From Cryptomeria japonica (taxonomy: Eukaryota > Streptophyta > Pinopsida > Cupressales > Cupressaceae), in the NCBI RefSeq assembly GCF_030272615.1, contig NC_081414.1, positions 915,379,648 through 915,439,647 on the forward strand: a DNA stretch of 60,000 nt, in the 5' to 3' direction. Under the pieces are notes generated by a model, which saw only the letters and a program-made list of their open reading frames with translations, had not been told where the DNA came from and did not search any database. A program made the position numbers and the translations under genes. Numbering within the stretch: the first letter of the stretch is position 1; every line of letters starts with the position of its first letter. Positions 21,609 through 33,636 of the stretch are shown one piece after another.

Positions 21609-23150
21609 CTATCTGCTCTTTATCTGACCTGCATCTTCACATATGTCAAAACATCTGAGACTCTGACTCTTTTCTTTCATCTTCACCCTCGGTTTCCTAC
21701 TCATCATCAAAACCATCAAAAACAAGAGGCAATAGCATGCCCCTTCCATCATCTGACTTCTACCAACATCCATCATCTTCACCATGTTTGAAATCTCTGT
21801 CATAATAGCATACACTTGCAAAATAATCAGACCTACCATCCAAAGACAACTCATAGTTTTATCAGCAACATACTTCATCTCCATGCTAGGAGAACTCATA
21901 CTTTCACTAGCCTTCTCATGGCCCATCATCAACTCATCAACCAACTCAACTTCCTTTACCAACTCATTCCTCATCTCATGCCATTCCTCTTGGCATTCCA
22001 AACTATCATTCATCTTTGAGGCTTCATCATTAGCCTCACCACTCATTGTTATAGGGGTACCTTGCTGTACTATACCCTTCCTCACATCCAAAGGACATTC
22101 CATGGTCCCAACCAAGATCATTCTTGCATATTCAAGCCCTTCAAGACTTGATTCCTTGCTGTCATTACCAACATCTCTATCTGCTACCTCTGTCTCAACT
22201 TTTAGAACCTTTTTACCAGTAGGTTCACCATCCTCTTTATCAACTATCTGCTGCTCCTTGCAATCTTGCCCGGTCAATGGACAACTTACCTCACTTTTAA
22301 AATCTTTATCCTCTTCTAGGATCCCTATCTCAGCCTCAAACACATGAGCACTATCAACATCATCCTTTATCACACTATCCTCCTCTTTCTCTATTAGCAA
22401 ATCAGTTGCATCTTCAACTATCACCTCTCTAGGCGATCCTTTCCCTATCATTGACAATACACCAGCACTCTTACTCCTATCAGCTTCTTCATTTATCAAC
22501 ATCTCTGCCTCATCTGATCCACATACCTTTTCATTATCAGATTCACATGCTTCATGTCCTATTAATGGACTCTTCACCTGCACAATCTCACTTTGTTCCT
22601 TCTCAAGGAGTTCTTTCTTGTTCTCCTTCACCTCATACCTACTCCTTTCTTCATCCTCATGTTCCTCATACCTTAGGAAATCTTTTCTTGCAATTAACCT
22701 CAACCTTGACATTCTCCATGTTGCCTGATCATCCTGTAATGGAGTCATCACAAACTTTTGTCCATCCTTGTTAATAACATATGTATTTTCTCTACCATCA
22801 TGTAGGGCTCTAACACCAACTGGCCATACTCTACCCAAGATCATATGACAATCACTCAAAGGCATAACATCACATAAAATAGTATCATAATATGAACCAA
22901 TGCTGAAAGAAACATATGCTTGCTCTTTAACATCAACCCATTGATCATTGCTTACCCCATATGCTTTGTAAGGTGACTCAAGAGGTATCCTTGGCAGGTT
23001 CAACTTTTCAACCATCTCTATTGAGACTAGATTTTCAAGAGAACCACTACTAAAAACAACCTTGCATACCTTACCCCTGCATTTACAATGTGTCCGGAAT
23101 ATAGAATGCCCTTGAGCATACATTGCCCACATTTCTTCATCTTCTTCCAT
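21609..23150 (-). CDS. Element E ORF (513 aa): protease-like domain lacking catalytic Asp, acidic tail, two hydrophobic segments
   Basis: Residues ~16-135 match the chromovirus protease fold of element B nearly motif for motif: KVCKVVFSSGSLENLVS versus B's KVCKVIIDSGSTDNIV, then YDTILCDVMPLSDCHMILGR. The active-site D-S-G is S-S-G here, so proteolysis is not expected. Residues ~165-400 are acidic and Glu/Lys-rich with many Val/Ser. Two hydrophobic stretches follow (CLWMVGLIILQVYAIM and GACYCLLFLMVLMM). The start is the first ATG after the primer site (MEEDEEMWAM). The frame is completely open, unlike almost every other element gene here, which suggests recent insertion or retained use. The function is unknown. 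The usual protease length is about 110 residues, so the rest is novel or recruited sequence. There are no zinc knuckles. Confidence 0.75.
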   Translation of the reverse strand: MEEDEEMWAMYAQGHSIFRTHCKCRGKVCKVVFSSGSLENLVSIEMVEKLNLPRIPLESPYKAYGVSNDQWVDVKEQAYVSFSIGSYYDTILCDVMPLSDCHMILGRVWPVGVRALHDGRENTYVINKDGQKFVMTPLQDDQATWRMSRLRLIARKDFLRYEEHEDEERSRYEVKENKKELLEKEQSEIVQVKSPLIGHEACESDNEKVCGSDEAEMLINEEADRSKSAGVLSMIGKGSPREVIVEDATDLLIEKEEDSVIKDDVDSAHVFEAEIGILEEDKDFKSEVSCPLTGQDCKEQQIVDKEDGEPTGKKVLKVETEVADRDVGNDSKESSLEGLEYARMILVGTMECPLDVRKGIVQQGTPITMSGEANDEASKMNDSLECQEEWHEMRNELVKEVELVDELMMGHEKASESMSSPSMEMKYVADKTMSCLWMVGLIILQVYAIMTEISNMVKMMDVGRSQMMEGACYCLLFLMVLMMSRKPRVKMKEKSQSLRCFDICEDAGQIKSR

Positions 23151-23241
23151 GATGGTTCAACTCCTATCTGCAATCACAAGGACATACTATCTTCTCTCTC
23201 TGATATTATCAAAGCCATACCCACAAATCTCTAGATCTTCA

Positions 23242-23254
23242 GGCTCTGATACCA
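23242..23254 (-). promoter_or_regulatory. Primer-binding site of element E
   Basis: Minus strand TGGTATCAGAGCC, the standard complement of the initiator Met tRNA 3' end, two bases inside the 5' LTR. It shows the element is oriented on the minus strand. Confidence 0.92.
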
Positions 23255-23256
23255 CT

Positions 23257-24907
23257 TGATGTAGAGGGATCAACTCTAGAACTCTCCCTAAGGATCAAAT
23301 CAACTCAAGGAGACACATCAAAGGATCCTCTACATACTAGGTGATACAAAACTAGACCCAACTCAACACACCCAATCAAGGACAACCACTCAGGGGTTTG
23401 TTCCAACACCTCTACTAGTCTTAAAAAAACCCAAACACCATAACACAAGGTTCTACACACCCCAAAACTCAGACTCAAACTCATAAACCAAACTTGCTCT
23501 TCTGGGCTCTATTCCTTGTAGCCCTCCAAATCGGGTATTTTCAACTTTTCTCCAAATTCTTCCAAAACACTTGACAAAAAAATTACATATTTAGTTAACC
23601 ATTACTAGGCCATAAAACATATCCCAAAACCAGACATTACTCCTTTGGACCACATGTACAGATCAGCCACTTTTTATGTAGGATTTTAGGCCTATTAGGC
23701 CACTTTTACAAAGCAACCCCCTCAATAACTTAACTCCACAACTCCAAACCAAAAAAAGGTCTTAGGGAATGGTTCAAAATCAAATATTTTCCAGGTTATA
23801 TGGGCTGCTTCACTCATTTACCCAATCAAATCCAAAACCCTCACTTTTAGGCCTCCAAAATTAGGGCCTTCTCAAATCTGACTCTCCAAACACTTCTAGA
23901 TCCTATTAATGGATCAAACACCTCATATTTAACCTGCACAAACATAATCTAGCATAAACCAAACACTTGTTAAGAGATTTTGCTCATACCTTGAATATGG
24001 CACCCCAAATGCACTCTTTCTCACTCAAACCCACACCCTTGGGCATCAAAAACCCAACTCCAGGTTCTTCCCTACACATGAATGATTAAAGAACATATTT
24101 TAAAATATTTCTGACCCATTCCACAAGCCACAGTAACCACATGAAGTAGAATGGGTCAGATTCACAAAATGACTCTCAAAACCCTCTTAAACTGTCACCT
24201 ACAGCAGATTTTAGGACAGTCAATATAAAAAGTACAAAACGATTGATTAAACCTTCAGACCAATGCCAAATGAAAGTTAAAACATTTCCCTATCACCTCC
24301 AAAAAGAATCAGATCAAAAGGTACTGTGAAAATGAAATTACAGCAGTTACAAGTTCAGATTTTTGATCAAAAGTTCAAGGAAAACTATGTATTTATTGCT
24401 CAAACTTCAAAACTCTTACATTACCAATCAATTTTGACCATAAAAACTTGTATCCCACACATAGGAATGAGATTTTAAACTCATTTAGACTCCCAAAACT
24501 GAATGAAACCTCTCTAACTACCCCTCTAACCACCTTTGTGGATTAATCACCTTATTTTGTTGTCAAATTGACACTTTTAGTTGTCAATTGACAAGTTTTT
24601 GATCTTCCTTGCTACATGACTATCCCATTACATTAATATGGTCATTTTAGACCTTATTAAACACAAAACATTAAACAAAACTCATATCTACCCTTTGAAC
24701 CCCCTACATGACTCCATTTACCTTGTTTTGCCCAACATGGCAACATTGCCAATTTTACTACAAATGACTCATCACATGGACTCATATTGCCTTATTAGCA
24801 TCAATTACATCATTAATGGTCATATTTGACCTTACAACTTAATACCACTCATAGATCTTCCTTATGGCCTCATGGTGGCCAAGCTTTCCTTAGGTGCCCC
24901 TGCACCA
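23257..24907 (-). repeat. 5' LTR of element E (1651 bp)
   Basis: Minus strand TGGTGCAGGGGCAC ... CTCTACATCA, immediately followed by the primer-binding site. The last four bases (ATCA) agree with the 3' LTR and with the LTR end of element B. Confidence 0.93.
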
Positions 24908-24912
24908 CTATC

Positions 24913-25295
24913 ACATTGTCTACGCTCTCAATTGCAATAGATGATGTGATATCAATAGGAGGAGATGAAATGCAAGGCTCAAGAATGGGTTCACATGTGA
25001 GAACACCCAAGTTCAAGTACCCAAAGTTCTCCTCAATAGCTGAATCATCAACATATGAAGAATCATGTGAAGAATCATCATCGTCAATAGGAATTAAATT
25101 TACAAAGGAATAAAATAGAGATGCATTATCAACCACCCCTATAGCAATTATTTTTCTAGTGTCCAAGTCTTTATTGATAACTAAATCAGGTGTGAACTCC
25201 ACAATTTTCCTTGTTACCCCATGAGTAATTTGATAGATGGAAAGAAGATCATTTGACAAATAAGGTACATACAACACATCATTGATGGAGTTATT
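24913..25295 (-). pseudogene. Element F pol fragment: copia pre-integrase region
   Basis: Minus strand INDVLYVPYLSNDLLSIYQ, then VEFTPDLVINKDLDTRKIIA and VVDNASLFYSFVNLIP, matches the GAG-pre-integrase segment of Ty1/copia pol (the VLYVP...NLLS...L/F/YxF pattern). The expected zinc-binding H-x-R-x-G-H-L-N appears only as ENFGYLNL. The frame is cut on one side by array T (25296) and on the other by element E (24907). Confidence 0.75.
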
Positions 25296-26135
25296 TGATG
25301 GAATACAATGAATTAAAGAACACTAAGAGGGGGGGGGGGGGGCTGAATCCGTGTTCTCCCGATAACACAAAATTTTAACTTTTATAGCATACACATATAA
25401 ACCAGTAAATGAAGAAACATATGACATGAAGTAAATAAACCAAACACATGAATGAACACCATAACATATAGAATTTATATGTGGAAATCCTCAAAGAGAA
25501 AAATACATGGTGGGATTTGTGACCCACAATATCAATTCACTGATCATATGAAATATATTACATAACATGGGGGCTTGCACATATGAAGGCACACTACCTA
25601 GAGCACAATGCTCAACACAAAAGAGTCTCACTGACTACAAGCTTCTGCTAAGATAAAACCATACTGGTGAACTCACAAAATGCATCTACAATGCCAAAAA
25701 GAGTTCTGGTTAAAGCTCTGTTCTGTACCCGTTCATAAACCCTGAATCCTTCTACCAGTATCTCCTTTCCTCCTATAATGCTTTACAAGCCATCTACTAA
25801 TCATACCATGATATTACATTTGCATACAAATGACCTACATACATATCCTTCGCATCACCTTGTTCTACTACCTTGTCATATATCAAAATGACCTATCAGA
25901 TTGACTTATATACCCTTTACAAATAATATGCCTTATGATAGCTTACAATATAAAAGATATTCAATGTCGGTCCTATACAATAATTAAAAAATGTTTTCAC
26001 AAATAAAACCTTTCAGATCCCAAATTGATGTCGGTATCTGCTGGTGTATGCCTTCACATTCATGTATATGCCTTCAGTAGAATATTTTTGCCATCAATGA
26101 CAACATATGAATCCAATCAGTGTCAATTGCCAACA
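25296..26135 (-). repeat. T LTR a (840 bp), left-most LTR
   Basis: Plus-strand ends are TGATGG (the other units have TGTTGG) and GCCAACA. A homopolymer of 14 G lies at 25329-25342. Next to it on the right is AAAGGGGGAGAT on the minus strand, the polypurine tract of unit 1. The left neighbour is element F pol sequence. TTATT (25291-25295) is the candidate target-site copy. Confidence 0.85.
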
Positions 26136-26147
26136 ATCTCCCCCTTT
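26136..26147 (-). promoter_or_regulatory. Polypurine tract of T unit 1
   Basis: Minus strand AAAGGGGGAGAT directly before TGTTGGC of LTR a. The same tract is seen at unit 3 (from 35772) and, altered, at units 2 and 4 (GATGATATTG in unit 4). Confidence 0.75.
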
Positions 26148-26365
26148 GGCATTATTGGCAACACTCATGTGAAAAATAGATTCCCTATCGGTTCAACTGA
26201 AACATGAAACATGCTCCCACTAAGTTTATTTACTTTGTCTGCAATATACTCTGTCGATATCCTCCCCCTAGGATTATATACATATTTTTCACATAATATA
26301 CACTCTCCCTTTGGCATCAATGCCAAATACCGGTGAAGGAATTGAAAGAATAATTACAGATTACT

Positions 26366-28442
26366 TTACTCGAGCTTGACCAATCTCAAACCCTGATAAG
26401 AACATCCCAAAATTCCTTTCCCTTTAGATTTTTAAGGAATAGTGGGAGCAGTTGCCTTAGCCAATTCTTCTTGATAAGTGAGAAATTAAGGATTCTTTTG
26501 GAATAATTTGGCCCAACCATCTCTGGTCTCATTTATTATCTCATTGACTCTACCCATCATTAGGCCTATTTGTCTGGTTTTGCTGCTAAAGGTTGTTCTA
26601 TTTGCAACATCTATGCACCTTTTCATTTCCTCATTATTTATAGAGCCACACATACTCAAAAGTTCAACTTATTTGATTTCTCTATCCCTCCTGATTACAT
26701 CTAATCTCCTTGCATCTAATTTATTGTACAATAATAAGGGAATTTCTTTCAAAATATCTACCAAAAGCTTATTATATATGTCTCAATATAATCAAATTTC
26801 TTCTTCTATTGCATTCTGCTTATTATCATCTAAATCTTCATAAAAATTTGACACATTCTTCAAGATTCCATCTTTAGTTACTTCATCAATTAACTCTGCA
26901 CAAGTCATTTTACTAGATTCAGTTGCATCATCACTCTTTTTCTTCTTGTTGGGGGTTGTAGGAGCTGATGGAGCAGGGTGCCTCTTCTGAGTAGGTTTCC
27001 TTGCCAAAGGTGTGGATGTAGTTGTTACCTTTCTAATTATCTTCCTCCTTGGTTCCACCTTCTTCTCCTCAATCGAAGGCTTGCCATGTTTCTTCCTTTG
27101 TACCCTTCTGAATGCAAGAGGTTGATTATCCTCTAGATCAGAGTGAGAAGTGTTAGAAGAAATTAAAGTGTCAGGCCTCTTCACCTTAGAAGAACTTGTT
27201 TTTGCTAGTTGATCTACTGGTTTAGATCCAAAACCTAGTTCTATATCTATGTTGTGAATTACATTTTGAATAAATGCAGACATTTTGTCTATTTTCTTTT
27301 CTCTTCTTTTATTGTTGAAGCCAATTTAGACCTCTAGAGCCTTCTCCTCTGCAAGGCCAAAACGTTCAACCTTTTCATCCAAAGGAACATCAATAAGCAT
27401 TTTAGAATATAGCTCCAAGATGTTGTCATCTATTTCATAACCCAATTCAATGACCCATATAGTTCTAGGTTCCACTTCTTCCATGAGTGTCTCATTTGTT
27501 TTTACCATGAAGCAAATATCAGTGGAGTATTTATCCATAATGTGTTTGCAGATTCCCTCCCTTAGTCTCATGTTCTCCTGAAAAGTTTTGAACTAGCCCT
27601 AAAGCTTCTCATCCCTATTACTACCAAGATTGGTGACTACTTCCTTGATCTACATACCTACCGGTATGTCATGAGCCCAATGCTTCTTTCCCAAACCCAG
27701 TAGCTCATTCATGAAGTACAACATCAAACAAACAATAAGATTGCCAAACTAGAAATTCCTTTCTTGACACCTCTTATCTTGCCAAGATTAATCATTAATT
27801 CACTCCTTAACCAAGAACTGGCAACATAGTTCAATGGACTTGATTGAGTTACCTTGTAGCCAATGATCATGTTGGAAAATTTCACATATGTGTCTTTGAT
27901 GGTGTTGACCCTCATTGATCTTCTCAACTGTAGTGTTGGGTTACGTCGGTGAGCTTCTCAACCGTAGTGTTGGAGATCTTCTTTCCTGGTCCTTGTCCAA
28001 CTTTGGGTAAGCCGGTGACCGCCTGAATAGCTTCTTTGGTGATCATATGGGGCCACTCCAACTAGATGAATTCATTATGGACCCTAATCATAACATATCT
28101 GATCACTTCACCCTTGAATTCTGGTATATACAAGATTCTTGTTAACCCTAGATCTTCAATAATTTGATATTCTAGTTTGATTGTTTCAGAGCTGCTTAGT
28201 ATCATAGATTTATACATTCCCTTGATTTCCTCAGTACTCAAATACTCCAACGTGTAGCGAATATAGGCCCTAACATCTTCCACATAAACCACGCCAACAG
28301 GAACCTTTAAAAACGCACCAGTAGAGTCTTTCTTCGTAGCAATTTGGGGAACTTCCTTGAAAAAATGCCTAAGCCTATCCTTAACCTCAAGAACAGTGGA
28401 ATTTGCAATGAAAGTAGGAGCAGATGATGATCTTGATGCCAT
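26366..28442 (-). pseudogene. T unit 1 ORF2, unknown function, broken
   Basis: Starts MASRSSSAPTFIANS at 28442. Recognisable blocks: a globular N-terminal half (YIRYTLEYL, EYQIIEDLGL, WPHMITKEAIQ), a middle block (AHDIPVGMQIKEVVTN equivalent, then DKYSTDICFMV, MEEVEPRTIWVIELGYEIDD), a basic Ser/Thr/Lys-rich linker (KPTQKRHPAPSAPTTPNKKK) and a C-terminal helical block (RRLDVIRRDREIK, CGSINNEEMKRCIDVANRTT). Stops occur after HNEFI and at several later points, and the middle is frame-disrupted. The layout loosely recalls plant-specific transposon proteins of unknown function found in gag-only elements, but I cannot assign it. It lies downstream of gag in the same orientation. Confidence 0.6.
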
Positions 28443-28808
28443 TTCAAAGAAATACTTGGAAAATAGTCGCTTGTTGAAGGGTTTTGATTACTCCTCAGAT
28501 GACTGCTGTAAATTCTTGGGAATGCCTTTGCTTGCTCTTGATCGCCTTTCATTCACCTTTTCTTCGCTCCGATTTTCTCAAGTGCTGCGTGAGTGAAAAT
28601 GAGTCCATTTTCCCTTTTTATCAAAGAGTAAACCCTAATTCATATGTCATAAATGCTTAGCGATGTACCCTACCGGATGTTGGTTTCATAGTTTTATGCC
28701 CAATGAACCTTCATCAATAATCAATACCACTCTCCAAATTTCTTCCAAATCTCTTCCAAGGAATATGCAATATTTGCAATGAATTTGCCAACCCCTAAGG
28801 CATATGCC
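28443..28808 (-). other. T unit 1 spacer between gag and ORF2
   Basis: Non-coding in the minus orientation. It carries a telo-box-like AAACCCTAAT (plus strand, 28630-28639) and an A-rich run. This could be a leader or internal promoter for ORF2, by position only. The homologous spacer of unit 4 has a 99-bp duplication covering the same motif. Confidence 0.4.
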
Positions 28809-29957
28809 TTAGTTACTAGTTGAATTTATTGTCGGTCCAAGAATGCTTTGTTCTATCGGTGGAGTTATAGGTGCAATTACCATTGTATTTGCATCTCCAC
28901 TTGGTTCTTCATATGTTCTAAACCATCTCTTGGTATGATCTTGTTGTGTTTCATCTACCTTCTTCTTTCCTTTCTCATTTGCTTTATCATTGTTAACTGG
29001 TGTAGTCTTTCTTCTGCAGTACTTAGCAATATGACCTATTTTGTTGCATGCATAACATGTAATATTGTTCATTTGAATTGCTTTGACATATCTGGTGTCA
29101 TTCCTTGACCTACATTAATTAGCCAAATGTCCAAACTTTCCACATGCATGACATTTAACATTCATTCTGCAATATTCTAACTTATGACCATATTTCATGC
29201 AATTTTTACATTGACCGAGAACTGAATTATAGTTTTGATTTTCTCTATTACTACATTGTCTAGCCATATGCCTAAATTTATTACAAACAAAGCATCTACC
29301 CTTGAATTTGTAAGCAATAGATTGCCTTACCAATTTCTGCTCGTCTGATGAGTTCTGCATACCGGTTATCTGATCTTCATTTGCAGTACTGGAGCTTTTG
29401 CCTTGTACAAATCCAAGTCCTCTATAATCTTCACTCTGCCTTTGTCTTTTCAATAAATCATCCAACTGTGCAACACTAATCCTAAATTTTTCTTTATACT
29501 CACTTGCAGTAGTTAGATCAGCTCTCAAAAGCATTATTTGTCTCTCTAGCTCTTGTTCATTATTCTGGGATTGTACCAAATCAATTCCCAATAAATTATT
29601 GTCATGAGTCAATCTGCCACATTCTTCAAATTTATTCTTCAGAGATATGGAAAGATTTTCTTCCTTCTTTATGTCCTAAATATCTTTTGATAACCTCATT
29701 GTCAGGTCTTGCATTTCATTCTTCATGAGCATGTTAGCTTGACTCAGTTTCTGATATTGTTCCTTAAGTGCATTTTTCTCTTCGTCATCGTGGTTTTGTA
29801 AAAATTCTTTTCTCTTAGCTTGACCAGATGATAACCTTTCTTGTAGAACAAGAATGAATTCAGTAGTAGAATTCAATTCATCTTGCAATTTTAATTTCTT
29901 CATCCTTTCAATATCATAATCCTCAAGTGCAATCTCAACTTGCTTCTCCATACCCAT
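28809..29957 (-). pseudogene. T unit 1 gag (383 codons), few stops
   Basis: Starts MGMEKQVEIALEDYDIERM 75 bp inside the LTR. Residues ~1-180 are coiled-coil-like (Lys/Glu/Leu rich), then GLGFVQGKSS as in copia gags, then four knuckles: CFVCNKFRHMARQC, CKNCMKYGHKLEYC, CHACGKFGHLAN followed by a stop, and CYACNKIGHIAKYC. Stops are at SKDI* (29675) and LAN* (29114). The third knuckle's last Cys is just after the stop. Gag would package element RNA. This is the best-preserved gag of the array. Confidence 0.8.
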
Positions 29958-30013
29958 ATTTAGTCATTCCAGTTTTAGGATCTTCCTCAACTTGTTAAAC
30001 TTCCTCTGAGGTA

Positions 30014-30030
30014 TCAAGCTCTGATACCAA
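30014..30030 (-). promoter_or_regulatory. Primer-binding site of T unit 1
   Basis: Minus strand TTGGTATCAGAGCTTGATA just inside LTR b; the TGGTATCAGAGC core is the initiator-Met type. Equivalent sites occur in units 2 (about 34858) and 3 (about 39715). Confidence 0.85.
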
Positions 30031-30031
30031 T

Positions 30032-30909
30032 TGTTGGAATATAATGAATCCAAGAACACGAAGACGGGGGGTGAATTAGTGTTCTACCGATAACACAAGA
30101 TTTTAACATTTCATAAAATACACATATAAACCGGTAAATGAAGAAACATATAACATGAAGTAAATAAACCAGCCACATCAATGAACACCATAACACACAT
30201 AATTTATAGGTGGAAAACCTCAAAGAGGAAAAACCACGGTGGGATTTGTGACCCACAATATCAATTCACTAGCCATATGAAAGATATTACATAGCATGGG
30301 GGCCTGCACATGTAGGAAGGCACACTGCCTAGAGCATACTGCTTAACACAAAAGAGTCTCACTAACTACAAAATTTTGCTAAGATAAAATGGAACTGGTG
30401 AACTCACAAAATGCATCTGCAATGCCAAAAGGAGTTCTGGTTAAAGCTCTATTCTATACCGGTTCATAAACCATGAATCCTTCTATAGGTATCTCCTTTC
30501 CTCCAAGAATCCTTTACAAACCATCTACTGACCATAGCATGATATTAAATTTGCATACAAATGACCTACATACATATCCTTCACATCACCTTGTTCTACT
30601 ACCTTGTCATATATCAAAATGACCTATCAGACTGACTTATATACCCTTTACAAACAATATGCCTTATGTCCCAGCTTACAATATAAAATATATTCAATGT
30701 CACCGCTATAAAATAATTAAAAAAGGTTTTTACAAATAAAACCTTTCGGATCCCCAACTCATGTCGGCTTCACTGAAGTGCTCGAAGTCGATGCTCGTGT
30801 CAGTGCCGATGATGACCCTGAATACTCTAATGCCAGTATTTGTTGGTGTATGCCTCCAAATGCTGGTATATGCGTTCAGTAGAATCTTGTTTCCATCAAT
30901 GACAACATA
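30032..30909 (-). repeat. T LTR b, missing ~28 bp at its right end
   Basis: The left end TGTTGGAATA is intact. At the right, GACAACATAT joins directly to CTCCTTCTTTGGC, so the terminal sequence present in the other LTRs (through GCCAACA) is deleted between short AT repeats. The G tract is only 6 long. Confidence 0.8.
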
Positions 30910-31138
30910 TCTCCTTCTTTGGCATTGATGACAATACTCATGTGAAAAATGGATTCCCTGTCGGTTCAACTAAAACATGAAACATGCTCCCCCTGAGCTG
31001 CTTAACTTTGTGTGCAATATACTCTGTCAATATCCTCCCCCTAGGATTATATACATATTTTTTACATAATATACACTCCCCCTTTGGCATTAATGCCAAA
31101 GACCGATTAAAGAATTGAAAGAATAATTACTGATTACT

Positions 31139-33270
31139 TTACCCGAGCTTGACTAATCTTGAAAGTTGATCAAAACTTCCCGAAATTCCTTTCATTTTCA
31201 ATTTTTTTGGAATGGTGGGAGCAATTGCCTTAGCCAATTGTTCTTGATAAGTGAGAAAATAAGGATTCTTTTGGAATAATTTGCCCAACCATCTCTGGTC
31301 TCATTTATTATCTCATTGACTCTAACCATCATTAGGCCTATTTGTTGGGTTTTACTGCTAAAGGTTGTTCTATTTGCAACATCTATGCACCTTTTCATTT
31401 CCTCATTATTTATAGAGCCACACATACTCAAAAGTTCAACTTCTTTGATTTCTTTGTCCCTCCTGATTACATCTAATCTCCTTTCATCTAACTTATTGTA
31501 CAATGATAAGGGAATTTATTTCAAAATCTCTACCAAAACCTTCTTATATATGTCTCAATATAACCAAATTTCTTCTTCTAATTTATTCTTCTCATTATCA
31601 TCTAAATCTTCATAAAAATTTGCACATTCTTCAAGATTCAATCTTTAGTTACCTCATCAATTAACTTTGCACAAGTCATTTTCCCAGATTCAGTTGCTTC
31701 ATCACTCTTTTTCTTCTTGTTGGGGGTTGCAGGAGCGGATAGAGCAGGCTGCCTCTTCTGAGTAGGTTTCCTTGCCAGAGGTGTGGATGTAGTTTTTATC
31801 TTTCTAATTAGCTTCCTCCTTAGTTCCACCTTCTTCTCCTCTACTGAAGCTTGTCATCTTTCTTCCTTTGTACCCTTCTAAATGCAAGAGGTTGATTATC
31901 CTCTGGATCAGAGTCAGAAGTGATACAAGAAATTAAAGTGTTAGGCCTCTTCACCTCAGAAGAACTTGCTTTTGCTAGTTGATCTACTAGTTTAGATCCA
32001 GAACCTAGTTCTATATCTATGCTATGAATTACATTTTGAATAAATGAAGACATTTTGTCTATTTTCTTTTCTCTTCTTTTATTGTTGAATCCAATTTTGA
32101 CCTCTAGTGCCTTCTCCTCTACAAGGCCAAAACGTTCAGCCTTTTCATCCAAAGGAGCATCAATAAGCATTTTAGAATATAGCTCCAAGATGTTGTCATC
32201 TATTTCATAACCCAATTCAATGACCCATATAGTTCTAGGTTCCACTTCTTCCATGAGTGTCTCATCTATTTTTACCATGAAGCAAATATCAGTGGAGTAT
32301 TTATCCATAATGTGTTTGTAGATTCCCTCCCTCAGTCTCATGTTCCCCTAGAAGGTTTTGAAGTTTCCCCAAAGCTTCTCATCCCTATCACTACCAAGAT
32401 TGGTGACTGCTTCTCTGATCTGCATACCTACCAGTATGTCATGAGCCCAACGCTTCTTTCCCAAACCTAGTAGCTCATTCATGAAGTACAACATCAAATA
32501 AACAATAAGATTGCCAAACTAGAAAGTTCCTTTCTTAACACCTTTTATCTTGCCAAGATTCATCATTAATTCACTCCTTAACCATTCACACAAGTCATAC
32601 TTTTCATTATTCTTTATCATTTGGTGTGCAACATGGATATAAGAACTGGCAACAGAGTTCAATGGACTTGATTGAGTTACCATGTAGGCAATGATCATGC
32701 TGGAAAATTTCACATCTGTGTCTTTGATGGTGTTGACCCTCATTGATCTTCTTAACTGCAATGTTGGGTTGCATCGGTGAGCTTCTCAACCGCACTATTG
32801 GAGATCTTCTTTCATGGTTCCTATCCAATTTTGGGTAAGTCGATGAGTGCCTAAATAGCTTCTTTGGTGATCATTTGGGGCCGATCCAACCATATGAACT
32901 CATTATGGACCCTACTCAGAACATATGTGATCACTTCACCCTTGAATTCCTATATATACAGGATTCCGGTTAACCCTAGATCTTTAATAATTTGATATTC
33001 TAGTTTGATTGTTCTGGAGCTGCCTAGTATCACAGATTTATACATTCCCTTGATTTCATCAATACCTAAATCCTCCAATGTGTAGTAAATATAGGCCCTG
33101 ACATCTTCCACATAAACCATGCCATCGGGAACCTTTAAAAACGTGCCAGTAGAGTCTTCCTTCGTAGCAATTTGGGGAACTTCCTTGAAAAAAGGCCTAA
33201 GCCTATCCTTAACCTCAACGACAGTGGGATTTGTGATGAAAGTAGGAGCAGATGATGATCTGGATGCCAT
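31139..33270 (-). pseudogene. T unit 2 ORF2, broken
   Basis: Begins MASRSSSAPTFITNP and has the same block order as unit 1. The FIWLDRP junction, a stop in unit 1, is open here. Longest open pieces are 32341-31841 and 33270-32950. The basic linker (KPTQKRQPALSAPATPNKKK) and C-terminal helical block are recognisable, with frameshifts between. Confidence 0.6.
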
Positions 33271-33636
33271 TTCAAAGAAATACTTCGAAAACAGTCACTA
33301 GTTGAAGGGTTTTGATTACTCCTCAGATGACTACTGTAAATTCTTTGGAATGCCTTTAGTCACTCTTGATTTCCTGTCATTCGTCTTTGCTTCGCTCTGA
33401 TTTTCTTGAGTGTTGGGTGAGTGAAAATGAGTCCATTTTCCCTTTTTATCAGCGAGTAAACCCTAATTCTCTTGTCATAAATGCTTAGCGATATACCCTA
33501 CCGGATGTCATTTTCATAGTTTTATGCGAGATGAACCTTCATCAATGATCAATACCACTCTCCAGATCTCTTCCAAATCTCTTTTGGGGAATATGCAATA
33601 TTTGCAATGAATTTTTCATCGCCTAAGGCGTATGCC

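Larger units (their letters stand above)
19744..24907 (-). mobile_element. Element E: complete non-autonomous LTR retrotransposon (5164 bp) with one long ORF
   Basis: Minus strand: 5' LTR 24907-23257, two-base spacer, primer-binding site TGGTATCAGAGCC (23254-23242, initiator-Met type), 513-codon ORF (23150-21609), short tail and purine-rich tract (AGGCCGGGAGTA, ending 21395), then 3' LTR 21394-19744. Both LTRs are exactly 1651 bp, and in the ~430 bp I compared they differ at only a few positions. Flanking CTATT/CTATC is the target duplication. There is no RT, RNase H, integrase or CCHC knuckle. LTR starts (TGGTGCAGGGGCAC) and the protease homology tie it to the chromovirus family of element B. 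Confidence 0.9.
18356..25295 (-). mobile_element. Element F: copia-type relic, interrupted by element E and array T
   Basis: On the minus strand: a pol fragment (25295-24913), then element E inserted, then an internal remnant (19738-18827), polypurine tract (18826-18814) and 3' LTR (18813-18356). Only about 1.3 kb of internal sequence separates the pre-integrase motif from the 3' LTR, so the integrase core, RT and RNase H are missing: it was a deletion derivative before it was split. Its 5' part should lie to the right of array T, beyond the window. The LTR is of the same family as that of element G (58365-58814). Confidence 0.78.

Noticed and set aside
21630-22000. Env-like reading of the two hydrophobic segments in the E ORF
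   Set aside because: No signal peptide, furin-like site or cysteine pattern; the hydrophobic stretches are short and the ORF starts with a protease fold.
21784-22347. Plus-strand ORF of 187 codons inside element E
   Set aside because: It is the antisense shadow of the 513-codon ORF, with Ser/Thr/Ile-rich random-like composition.
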